Positions 15,653-23,894 of a stretch of 64,000 nt of DNA are shown piece after piece (the first letter of the stretch is position 1; each line of letters opens with the position of its first letter). The translations under genes and the position numbers were made by a program. Below the pieces are notes generated by a model. The model made no database searches and was not told the DNA's origin. It was given only the letters and a program-made list of their open reading frames with translations. This DNA is from Petrotoga sp. 9PWA.NaAc.5.4 (lineage in GTDB: Bacteria; Thermotogota; Thermotogae; Petrotogales; Petrotogaceae): NCBI RefSeq assembly GCF_002895485.1, contig NZ_AZRK01000022.1:1-64000 (forward strand), in the 5' to 3' direction.

Positions 15653-18265
15653 TTAACCTTTTACGGAACCCTGCGTTAGTCCTCCTATTATCCATCTTTG
15701 GAGACATAAGAATAAAATAACCATAGGAATAGCACCTAATAAAGAAGCTGCTGTAAACAATCCCCATTCCGTTTCATATGGACCTGTTGAAAAAGTTTGT
15801 AATCCAACAGCATATGTGTAATTGGATTCACTTTGCAAAATAATTCTTGCAATAACGAATTCGTTGAATATATTCATGAAAGTTAGTATCATAACAACAG
15901 CAACTATCGGTAAAGACAAAGGAAGTACAATTCTCCAAAATGTTTGAAATCTTGTTGCACCGTCTATCATAGCTGATTCTTCTAATGAATCAGGAATCGT
16001 GTCGTAATAACCTTTAAACAACCACATATTATAGGCGACGTTTCCCATATATGCAAAGATCAATCCATCTAAGGAATCTAATCCAAGAATTCCAAAGTAG
16101 TCTCCCATAAATTTTAAAATGCCATATATAGCTATCATGAACATAACTCCCGGAAACATTTGAATTATCATTAAAAAGAATAGACCTTGTTGTCTTCCTG
16201 CAAATCTCATTCTTGAAAAAGGATATGCTCCTATTGATGTCATAAGAACGGTTAATACGGCTACAGTACCAGCTACGATGATAGAATTTAGTAACCACCT
16301 CATGAAAGGCTTTCTTATTTTTGCTGACCAATCTTGTTGCAATAAATAAAGACTTTTATCGATCTCTCTAAGCTTATTTTTTAATTCTTTATATGGAGTG
16401 GTATTTGATAAGTTGCTGACTAATCTTGATGCTCGTGCAATATCAGCCGAAGCACTTCCATATTGTGTATTATATAGATTTTGCATTTCAACAAGAGGTA
16501 ATATTCTCGCTGTAGTTCCTCCAAAATTTAAATTCAGATATTCTTTTAGATTGTTTTTGTACATGTTTAAATTACTGTTCATTTTATTTTGAATTTCTAA
16601 AAGTTTTTCTCTTCCTTGCTCAAACCGTTGAATTGACTCTGTAAAATTGTTATACCAGTTCATTAAAGCGTATCTATTTAAAGCAGGTCTAAAATAAGTA
16701 TAATACCTTGAGTTCATGAACGAAGCATAGTTTGTTGCCTCAAAGTTATTGGTTATTTCTTGAGCAGCTACCTCCAAAGTTACTAATAAATAAGGAATAT
16801 TCTCAATTTTTGATATTTTATTAATAATATCTGTGCTATTCTCCATTATAATGTTTAACGATTCATGGATTTCGTTTCTTTGTTCTCTTAATATTTCAAT
16901 TTGATTACTGTATTTTACAAGTTGCTCCATATTTTCATTATATAAAGTACTTAAAGAAACTAATTCATCTGAAGAGACTGACATTTTTATAGTTGATGTC
17001 TTTATAGCCTGATAAGCAGCCGATATTTCGGTTAAATCTTTTATAGCAAAAACTTTTTGAAAATTATCGTTGAGAAATTTATAAACCTCACTATATAGTT
17101 CCAAAGTCTCTACAAACCCATTTTGAATAAAAGTATCGATAGAATTTAAGTTATCATAAGATACAGACATTATGCTTGCAAATTTTTGAACCGTCTCATA
17201 GAAAAGTTTATCTTCTCCAAATAAAGGTTCTTTACCTTGCACATTTTCATAATTATAATTTTTTAAAATTAAATAAGAAGATTCCACTCTTTCTTTTTCC
17301 ATCATAAAAATTTCAGCAATGGCAGTCAAACTTGTGAATAGTTTACTATTTTGTTGCCACAGAGAAGATTGTTGTGCACTAATTTGTGAAATTTGTGAAT
17401 TGATATTTGAAAGTTGGGTTTGATAATTAGATATCTGATTAAATGTTTCACCATAAATGTTGTTTGCCTGAGTTTGAATATTTTGCTTGAATTTTTCAAT
17501 TTGCTCTTCTATTTGTTTCCATTTTTCTTCTAATAATAAAATATCTTCTCCGTAACTTTCTGCTTCTGGTTCTTCATTTATCCATCTTCTGTATGTTCTA
17601 ACTCTCCAAGTTGAGGTTTTTAATGGAATTTGAAGTAAAGTATTCATTGTTTCTAAGTAATAGGTACTTTCTTTATTCAACGAACTATTTTCAAGTGATT
17701 TTAATAGTTCTTTTCTTTCTAAAAAATATTCATTTATTAAAGATTGTAATTCTGAAATCTCAACATTTATGCCAAGATCTGAGGCTAAAGCAAGTGTGTT
17801 ATTTAATTCCTCTTGCAGTAAATTATAATCTTCTTCTCTTAATTTATTAATATCAGCATATATTTTGTCTTTATATGTGTTTTCATATAGAGATAAGGCA
17901 TCTAAATAAGCCTTTTCGACACTTTCAAAATTTTGGATCGTTTTTGAAAAATAATCCTCTAATTGGTCTATATAATTATTAGAAATTTTAATAGCTTCTT
18001 CTACTGTTATGTCACTATATTTTCCTATATAAGAGCTGATAGCGTTTAATTCGTTTATTATTTCAGGCACATTTGGCGTTTGCAATATTAAATCTTTATA
18101 ATTGTTCAAAGTAACTCTGTTTGAAAAGAGATTAGGTGAGAATGCTGCATTATCCCTTCTTATGGATGTTGATATCAACCACACTAAAGGAAAAAGTATT
18201 ATTATTACACAAATTATCATTATTACGTGTCTTAATGTATAATTCTTCTTTTCTATCATAGCCAT
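15653..18265 (-). CDS. malG: Maltose-type ABC transporter permease MalG with giant extracytoplasmic insert
   Basis: An inner-membrane permease of the MalG class, 870 residues against about 280-300 normally. TM1 is at about residues 12-31. A stretch of roughly 615 residues (35-650) follows that is strongly helical, with coiled-coil-like runs rich in Gln, Asn, Glu and Leu. Then comes the normal core (652-870) with the EAA loop EESAMIDGATRFQTFWRIVLP at about 762. As I recall, Thermotoga MalG proteins are similarly long, so this looks like a family trait rather than an accidental fusion. The insert should face the periplasm under the toga and may act as a spacer or docking arm for MalE. It overlaps malF by 1 base. 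Confidence 0.93.
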   Translation of the reverse strand: MAMIEKKNYTLRHVIMIICVIIILFPLVWLISTSIRRDNAAFSPNLFSNRVTLNNYKDLILQTPNVPEIINELNAISSYIGKYSDITVEEAIKISNNYIDQLEDYFSKTIQNFESVEKAYLDALSLYENTYKDKIYADINKLREEDYNLLQEELNNTLALASDLGINVEISELQSLINEYFLERKELLKSLENSSLNKESTYYLETMNTLLQIPLKTSTWRVRTYRRWINEEPEAESYGEDILLLEEKWKQIEEQIEKFKQNIQTQANNIYGETFNQISNYQTQLSNINSQISQISAQQSSLWQQNSKLFTSLTAIAEIFMMEKERVESSYLILKNYNYENVQGKEPLFGEDKLFYETVQKFASIMSVSYDNLNSIDTFIQNGFVETLELYSEVYKFLNDNFQKVFAIKDLTEISAAYQAIKTSTIKMSVSSDELVSLSTLYNENMEQLVKYSNQIEILREQRNEIHESLNIIMENSTDIINKISKIENIPYLLVTLEVAAQEITNNFEATNYASFMNSRYYTYFRPALNRYALMNWYNNFTESIQRFEQGREKLLEIQNKMNSNLNMYKNNLKEYLNLNFGGTTARILPLVEMQNLYNTQYGSASADIARASRLVSNLSNTTPYKELKNKLREIDKSLYLLQQDWSAKIRKPFMRWLLNSIIVAGTVAVLTVLMTSIGAYPFSRMRFAGRQQGLFFLMIIQMFPGVMFMIAIYGILKFMGDYFGILGLDSLDGLIFAYMGNVAYNMWLFKGYYDTIPDSLEESAMIDGATRFQTFWRIVLPLSLPIVAVVMILTFMNIFNEFVIARIILQSESNYTYAVGLQTFSTGPYETEWGLFTAASLLGAIPMVILFLCLQRWIIGGLTQGSVKG

Positions 18266-20019
18266 TATCTACTCACCTCTTCAAAGGAACCTGAGAATTT
18301 AAAATTAAAATAACTAAATACGGCTATGATGGCAAATATTAAAATGGAAATAGCTGATGCAAATCCAAAATCTTGTCCTTGCGAGCCTTCAAATGCAAGT
18401 TTATAGACATAAGAAATTAATATATCTGTTGATCCTGCAGGTGTATTTGTTCCAACCATAGCAGGGCCTCCTCCAGTTAAAAGATATATGTTTGTAAAGT
18501 TATTAAAGTTGAAAGCAAAACTCATTACAAGTAAAGGAGCAACTGCTACCATCAGCAAAGGAAAAGTAATTTGTCTAAATTGTTTCCATCTTGATGCTCC
18601 ATCTATAACCGCAGCTTCATAAAGCTCACTTGGTATACTTTGTAAAGAACCAAGCGTTATTGTCATCATATATGGAAATCCTAACCATGTATTAGCTATC
18701 AACACCGAAACTTTTGCCCAAAATGGATCATTTAGCCATTTAACAGGACTTATTCCCAAATTTCCGAGTATAAATCTATTTATTATTCCATAGGTTTCGT
18801 TGAAAAAACCATTTCTCCACACTAATACCGATATAAAAGCAGGAATTGCCCAAGGAATTATCAATAATGTCCTGTATATAATCCTTCCTTTAAATTTTGT
18901 ATCATTTAATAACATAGCAAATATTAACCCTATAATAAATGTAAATAGTACACTTAAGGCTGCATATGCAAAAGTCCAACCAAATATTTTAAAAAATGGT
19001 CCTGAAATTCTTGGATCAGTAATAATCTTTGAAAAATTTTCTCCCCCCACATAACTTTTGTACCCTATAAGCCTAACTAGCTTACCATTCTCATTGTAAT
19101 CCCAAAAAGCCGAATCTCTTTCTATAAGTTCTTTATTAGTTAAAGTGTTTACAACTACAGTTTTGTATATTTCTCTTTCTCCATTTATTATAACTTTTAC
19201 AGCAGTATCATAAACTCTATACGCTTCCCCAAATTTTCTAAAAACAGAAGCACTTGAAAGTCTAAAGTTTTGATCTCCAAGTTTCAAATTTAATGATTTT
19301 ATATAATTTTGTCTTAAAACTGAGTTGTAGAATGCAGAATTCGTAAAGGTAGTGGAATCTGTAGGAGAATAAAAATAGGTGTATCTAACATCTCCATTTT
19401 TTTCGATTGCGATTATATGATCATACCCTTTATCACTTGCACTCTCTGCAGGCCTTATTATTTCATAAATATTTCCGTCAATTTCTGATATATTGTTATT
19501 TACTACAAATAATTCTGATTCAGTATATATTAAGTTTCCAGTGGAATCATACTCCAAAATAGTTGGTTTTTCAGCTAAATACATTTCATCTTCATCGTAT
19601 AATAAAAGTAAAAAGTCTTCAGTAGGTCTATATTGTGCATCGTATCTCACAAATACTTTAAAGTCATATGTTTTTGCATCTTCTGGTTCAAAATAATAAG
19701 TAGGATCTTTTAATAAAGTATCTATAGCGTTAGTTCTGGTAAATAAATGTCCAGTTCCATAGTTCGTAAAAGCGGTATCTATTGTGTAATATATAGGATA
19801 TATTGTCAAAATAAATAGAAAAAATAAAGCAGGTAAGGTGTATCTATAAGGATAAGCTTTTTTAGAAAATATAGCCCAGTCTGTTAAGACAAGAAAAGCA
19901 CTTATTACTATACCTAATCCATAGTTTGCAAGAAGGAATAGGACGATAATAGCCCATACTAAAAGGGCATTCAATACGCTTATAATAGTCCATATTAAAA
20001 AGATTTTAACACCTTTCAT
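18265..20019 (-). CDS. malF: Maltose-type ABC transporter permease MalF
   Basis: The partner permease of MalG, 584 residues from the ATG at 20019. That start is chosen because AAGGAGGATTGAA lies directly before it, whereas an upstream in-frame start lies inside repeat sequence. Three N-terminal membrane segments are followed by a large extracytoplasmic loop (about residues 84-340, the P2-type loop of MalF that contacts MalE) and then the permease core with EAA loop YEAAVIDGASRWKQFRQITFP. No MalK ATPase gene is in the window, so it must be supplied from elsewhere. Confidence 0.93.
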   Translation of the reverse strand: MKGVKIFLIWTIISVLNALLVWAIIVLFLLANYGLGIVISAFLVLTDWAIFSKKAYPYRYTLPALFFLFILTIYPIYYTIDTAFTNYGTGHLFTRTNAIDTLLKDPTYYFEPEDAKTYDFKVFVRYDAQYRPTEDFLLLLYDEDEMYLAEKPTILEYDSTGNLIYTESELFVVNNNISEIDGNIYEIIRPAESASDKGYDHIIAIEKNGDVRYTYFYSPTDSTTFTNSAFYNSVLRQNYIKSLNLKLGDQNFRLSSASVFRKFGEAYRVYDTAVKVIINGEREIYKTVVVNTLTNKELIERDSAFWDYNENGKLVRLIGYKSYVGGENFSKIITDPRISGPFFKIFGWTFAYAALSVLFTFIIGLIFAMLLNDTKFKGRIIYRTLLIIPWAIPAFISVLVWRNGFFNETYGIINRFILGNLGISPVKWLNDPFWAKVSVLIANTWLGFPYMMTITLGSLQSIPSELYEAAVIDGASRWKQFRQITFPLLMVAVAPLLVMSFAFNFNNFTNIYLLTGGGPAMVGTNTPAGSTDILISYVYKLAFEGSQGQDFGFASAISILIFAIIAVFSYFNFKFSGSFEEVSR

Positions 20020-20039
20020 TTCAATCCTCCTTGAGTTTG

Positions 20040-20420
20040 ATAATATACTCACTTTAGAAATTCCAAAACCTAAGTTTTGCCAATATTTTAGTTTTAATTT
20101 TTTTCAAAAATACCCCTATAGTTCTAATCTTCACTGATTCTTAATTCTTTTAACTTTTTAAAATATATCTTCACAATTCTAACTTTTAACCCGTTCTCTA
20201 TTTCTTTAACCTCATAGGTACGTATAGCGAAGGAGAAAGGGTGAGATCGATCCAGACTCTTTTAGAAGCTTATTTTTTAAAAATCTCTATTTCTAAAGTT
20301 TCTATCTAATTCTCACAAAATAATGATTTCTTTAACCTCTTCGTACGAATAAAGAAGAGGAGGAGGATTTCATCCTTTATTACTATAAAACCAAAAATTT
20401 ATTTTCGAAAAACTTTCTTT
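20040..20420 (-). repeat. Interspersed leader element, two degenerate copies before malF
   Basis: The right end ACTTTAGAAATTCC near 20048 is intact. The GC hairpins are eroded (GTGAGATCGATCCAG near 20243, GGATTTCATCC near 20366), but flanking blocks such as TTTAACCTC..GTACG and TTCTAAAG near 20300 remain. The orientation is toward malF. These copies look older than those in the trp operon. Confidence 0.65.
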
Positions 20421-20471
20421 CTATTTTTAATATTATACAACCAATTAGATATAAAAAAAACAATTAGATAT

Positions 20472-20506
20472 AAAAAAAAGAGGAGAGGGAAATTCCTCCC
20501 CTCTTT
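20472..20506 (-). terminator. Terminator between malE and malF
   Basis: On the minus strand AAAGAGGGGAGGAA pairs with TTCCCTCTCCTCTTT and is followed by a run of eight T. It lies about 70 bases after the malE stop and before malF. It probably lowers malFG transcription relative to malE, giving binding protein in excess. Confidence 0.88.
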
Positions 20507-20577
20507 CTATAAATAACTCTTTACACTTTGTTTTTCAACGAGCTAACTTTTTGATATTTTAGTGAGTTTCTTCATAA

Positions 20578-21783
20578 TTATTTCAATGCAGATCTTATTT
20601 TAGAAACCGCATCATTTAGTGCTGCTTCTGGAGTTTGCACACCATTTATTATATTATTCAAAGCATCAGCCATTGGTTGCCATACAGATTGCATTTCTGG
20701 TATATTTGGCATAGGTTCTCCACCTGCTGCACTTTCTGTGAAAGCAGCTACTATTTCTGCTGGAACTGGTCCACCTTGTTCTGCTATTATCTGAGCTACG
20801 TCTGTTCTTGATGGTAATCTTGGATCAGCAATGTAGAATTGATATACTCCTTCAGCGGTTGCCAAATAATTAATAACAAATTCCATAGCAAAAGCCTTAT
20901 TTTGGGATCTCGAATTGATCATTAATCCTTGAACTCCAACAAATGGTTTCATGGTCTTACCGGGTTCAACTTCTATTTTTGTTAAAGGAATAACTCCAAA
21001 ATCTATGCCTGCATCTAAGTAATTTTTTACTGCCCATGGTCCGTTTATTATCATTGCAGCTAATCCATCCATGAACATAGAATCCATTATATTATAGTTC
21101 ATTCCTTGAGGCATTATTCCTTCATCGAAGAAGCTCTTTAAAAGATAACCAGCTTTTATTGCACCTTCATTATTCAATCCCAAATTATTTACATTGTAAC
21201 CAGTTCTAGGATCGTATCCAAATACGTAACCTCCAAAGCCTGAAATAAATCCATAAACATGGTAAAAATCACTTGCTGTGACAGCAAATCCTACGGTTTC
21301 ATCTGTTGTAAATTCTTTTGCTAAAGCTTTTATCTCATTAATGTTTGTTGGAACTTCCTCGTCGCTTATATAATCCCTGTTGTAAAATAGTGCGACAGCT
21401 TCGGTAGCATACGGAACTCCATACAACCTTCCTTGATATGTAAATCCTTGAATAGCAGAATCTGCAAACTTGTCAAGTTCTATAGCTGACATTGGTATTG
21501 GTTCTAATAATCCGTTTATTACTAATTCTCCAACCCAGTCATGAGCACCTACTATTATGTCTGGTCCTTCACCTGCTTGAGCAGCTGTTAAAAACTTTGA
21601 TTTAATATCTCCGAATGTAACCATTTGAACGTCAACGTTAATTCCAGTATCTCTTGTAAATTCTTGACCAATCCTTCTCATAAAATTGACTTGTGCTTCT
21701 GATGACCATACAGTTAAAGTGGCTGAAAAAAGAGAAACTGTTCCTAACATAAAGATCAAACCTAGTATTAACACTTTTTTCAT
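20578..21783 (-). CDS. malE: Maltose/maltodextrin-binding periplasmic protein
   Basis: A 401-residue family 1 solute-binding protein. It has a signal peptide (MKKVLILGLIFMLGTVSLFS) and a mature start at about ATLTVWSS. Typical landmarks are FTRDTGINVDVQMVTFGDIKSKF, GEGPDIIVGAHDWVGELV and MIINGPWAVKNYLDAGIDFGVIPL. It binds maltose or related oligosaccharides and delivers them to MalFG. No lipobox is seen. It has its own promoter region with a LacI-type operator, and a terminator separates it from malF. GGGGGT precedes the ATG. Confidence 0.93.
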   Translation of the reverse strand: MKKVLILGLIFMLGTVSLFSATLTVWSSEAQVNFMRRIGQEFTRDTGINVDVQMVTFGDIKSKFLTAAQAGEGPDIIVGAHDWVGELVINGLLEPIPMSAIELDKFADSAIQGFTYQGRLYGVPYATEAVALFYNRDYISDEEVPTNINEIKALAKEFTTDETVGFAVTASDFYHVYGFISGFGGYVFGYDPRTGYNVNNLGLNNEGAIKAGYLLKSFFDEGIMPQGMNYNIMDSMFMDGLAAMIINGPWAVKNYLDAGIDFGVIPLTKIEVEPGKTMKPFVGVQGLMINSRSQNKAFAMEFVINYLATAEGVYQFYIADPRLPSRTDVAQIIAEQGGPVPAEIVAAFTESAAGGEPMPNIPEMQSVWQPMADALNNIINGVQTPEAALNDAVSKIRSALK

Positions 21784-21812
21784 TTTAATACCCCCTTTTG
21801 ATTTGATATTCT

Positions 21813-21832
21813 CAATGGAAACGTTTTTACTA
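21813..21832. promoter_or_regulatory. LacI/CcpA-type operator upstream of malE
   Basis: ATGGAAACGTTTTTAC fits a cre-like/LacI-family operator core (GAAACGTTTT, central CG) with one mismatch at the end. It lies about 35 bases before malE and downstream of a TATAAT (minus strand, about 21840), where a bound repressor would block transcription. A sugar-responsive LacI-family repressor is the likely ligand; none is encoded in the window. Confidence 0.6.
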
Positions 21833-21966
21833 TGAAAATTATATCAAAAAAAGGAAGAATTTCATATTCTAATTATTGACGATTATTATAAATTAATGAT
21901 AATTAAATAGAATTATTCCCGAATAACTAAAAAAATCTCAAAATATCTTGTTTTTTAATAAAATTA

Positions 21967-23355
21967 TTATACCGGGTATATCACAGTATCTTCATTTAAA
22001 AAGGATTTTGCTAAATCAAAATCAATTTTTAATTCTTTTTTGTATTTATTAATTAAAAATTTTTTTCCTACTTCTTTAAATAAAACATAAGTCAAAAGAT
22101 CTTCTTCATTTCGTGCCAATATACCAATTTCTTTTCTTGCTTTTTCAAGTTCTGGTTCTAAATCGTCGGCAGGTCTGTGATTTATAGGTGTAGTATTTGC
22201 CAAAGCCTTTTTATATAATTCTTCGTTAACAGGAGCTGGTGGTTTTCCATATAGCCCCATCAAATAATTTTTGACTTCGTTTGTAATCATGGAATACCTC
22301 TTGCCAGTTAATACATTTAAAGTAGCTTGAACTCCAACTATCTGACTTGTTGGAGTTACTAAAGGTGGATAGCCCAAATCTTTTCTAACTTTTGGAACTT
22401 CTTCTAAAACTTCATCGAGCTTATCTTCGGCTTTTTGTGCTTTTAACTGAGAAATGAGATTAGAAAGCATTCCGCCAGGAATTTGTGCATTTAATATTTT
22501 AGCATCTGTTGAAAGCATTTTTACATCATAAGCTTCATATTTTTTTCTTACCTCCCAAAGATGATCAACTAACTCGATTATTTTATTACCATCTAAATCT
22601 AAATCAAATGCATGTTTGAATGGTTCCACAGCTGGTTCAGAAGTACCATTCGCAAAAGGACTAAGTGCTAAATCAACAATATCCGCTCCAGCTTCAATTG
22701 ATGCATAGTAAGCCATGGAAGCTAATCCTGTCGTAGCGTGAGAGTGTAGATTAACAGGTATAGCAAACTTTTTCTTAATCTCTTTAACGATGTTATAAGC
22801 ATCTTTTGGTTTAAGTAAACCCGCCATATCTTTTATAGCAATAGAATCTACGCCTCTTTCAACAAGTTCTTTTGTATAATTCAAATAAAAATCTACGCTA
22901 TGTACAGGACTTACAGTGTATGAAATCGCCCCCTGAACATGAATACCTCTTTTTTTTGCAACTTCTATAGACTTTTCTAAATTTCTGATATCGTTTAGAG
23001 CATCAAATACTCTTATTATATCCATATTGTAATCCGCAACTTTATTTACAAACAATTCTACAACATCATCTGCGTAATTACGGTATCCCACTAAATTTTG
23101 ACCTCTCAAGAGCATTTGTATTTTTGTGTTTTTAAGATTTTCCCTGATTATTTTTAATCTTTCCCAAGGGTCCTCATCAAGATATCTTATACAAGAATCA
23201 TAAGTTGCTCCTCCCCAAACTTCCATAGCATAAAAACCTACTTCATCAAAGGTTGTAAGTTTATTTTCAAAATCTTCACGTTTTAGTCTTGTAGCTATCA
23301 AAGATTGTTGACCATCTCTCAAAGTTGTATCAACAATAAAGGGTTTTCTATTCAA
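21967..23355 (-). CDS. oadA: Oxaloacetate decarboxylase / pyruvate carboxylase carboxyltransferase subunit
   Basis: An HMGL-like TIM-barrel carboxyltransferase with the conserved start FIVDTTLRDGQQSLIATR, the metal-binding HSHATTG, the carboxylation Lys in VDSIAIKDMAGLL, and the PYC/OADA domain (PGGMLSNLISQL). At about 462 residues it ends before a biotinyl domain; no MKM motif is seen, so biotin must sit on a separate protein. The TTG at 23355 is preferred over the GTG at 23364 because that GTG lies inside the AGAGGTG ribosome binding site. It follows queT directly. Confidence 0.88.
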   Translation of the reverse strand: MNRKPFIVDTTLRDGQQSLIATRLKREDFENKLTTFDEVGFYAMEVWGGATYDSCIRYLDEDPWERLKIIRENLKNTKIQMLLRGQNLVGYRNYADDVVELFVNKVADYNMDIIRVFDALNDIRNLEKSIEVAKKRGIHVQGAISYTVSPVHSVDFYLNYTKELVERGVDSIAIKDMAGLLKPKDAYNIVKEIKKKFAIPVNLHSHATTGLASMAYYASIEAGADIVDLALSPFANGTSEPAVEPFKHAFDLDLDGNKIIELVDHLWEVRKKYEAYDVKMLSTDAKILNAQIPGGMLSNLISQLKAQKAEDKLDEVLEEVPKVRKDLGYPPLVTPTSQIVGVQATLNVLTGKRYSMITNEVKNYLMGLYGKPPAPVNEELYKKALANTTPINHRPADDLEPELEKARKEIGILARNEEDLLTYVLFKEVGKKFLINKYKKELKIDFDLAKSFLNEDTVIYPV

Positions 23356-23360
23356 TGAAA

Positions 23361-23819
23361 TCACCTCTTTTTATAAATATTTTTTTCGAATAAAAGTAAT
23401 ATAGGTAAACCGATAGCATATGTTGCAATTGTTTCACCAATTGCTATCCATAATACAGAAGCGATATAAGGAAAGCCATAAAGAGGAGCAACGTAAGCTG
23501 ATACACCAAAACTATTGATTATTATAGGTGGAATAGGTGCTAGAAATTTATTAGGCATTTTCCACGTTAAAAAGGCGGAAATCAAAGTTAAAAAGCTTCC
23601 AAACCATATATCCCAAGCACCCAAGCCCCCTATCATATTTGCAAGTAATACTCCTATGTATAATCCTGGAATATAAGCTGCGTCTAAAAAAGGAAGTACA
23701 GTAAAAGCTTCCGCTATTCTTACTTGAATTGGTCCAAAGCTTATTGGTTGAAATATTAAACATAGCACAATATACAGTGTAGCTACTAATGCAGATCTTA
23801 CAATTCTTTTAGATTCCAT
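23361..23819 (-). CDS. queT: QueT-family transporter (predicted queuosine-precursor uptake)
   Basis: A small integral membrane protein of about 152 residues with five or six hydrophobic segments. The family landmarks are ISFGPIQVRIAEAFTVLPFLD, GLYIGVLLANMIGGLGAWDIWFGS and the Pro-rich APIPPIIINSFGVSAYV. QueT proteins are predicted ECF-type S components or permeases for queuosine precursors. queA lies about 25 kb away in this window. The ATG at 23819 is chosen because GGAGGGG lies just before it. No preQ1 riboswitch is visible in the short upstream gap. Confidence 0.82.
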   Translation of the reverse strand: MESKRIVRSALVATLYIVLCLIFQPISFGPIQVRIAEAFTVLPFLDAAYIPGLYIGVLLANMIGGLGAWDIWFGSFLTLISAFLTWKMPNKFLAPIPPIIINSFGVSAYVAPLYGFPYIASVLWIAIGETIATYAIGLPILLLFEKNIYKKR

Positions 23820-23839
23820 AACCCCTCCAAACAACAAAA

Positions 23840-23870
23840 TCTGGTAAAGTAATTTTTCAACTTTACCAGA
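23840..23870 (-). terminator. Terminator after the PpiC-type foldase gene
   Basis: TCTGGTAAAGT pairs with ACTTTACCAGA (11 bp) and TTTTGTTG follows on the minus strand. It separates the foldase gene from queT. Confidence 0.85.
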
Positions 23871-23894
23871 ATATTTTGATTTTTATGGATAATG

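Noticed and set aside
16029-16331. Minus-strand reading frames inside malG in another frame
   Set aside because: They lie wholly within the strongly supported permease gene and have no ribosome binding site.
23820-23894. preQ1 riboswitch before queT
   Set aside because: The gap is 75 bases and is occupied by the terminator of the preceding gene; no preQ1 aptamer motif is visible.
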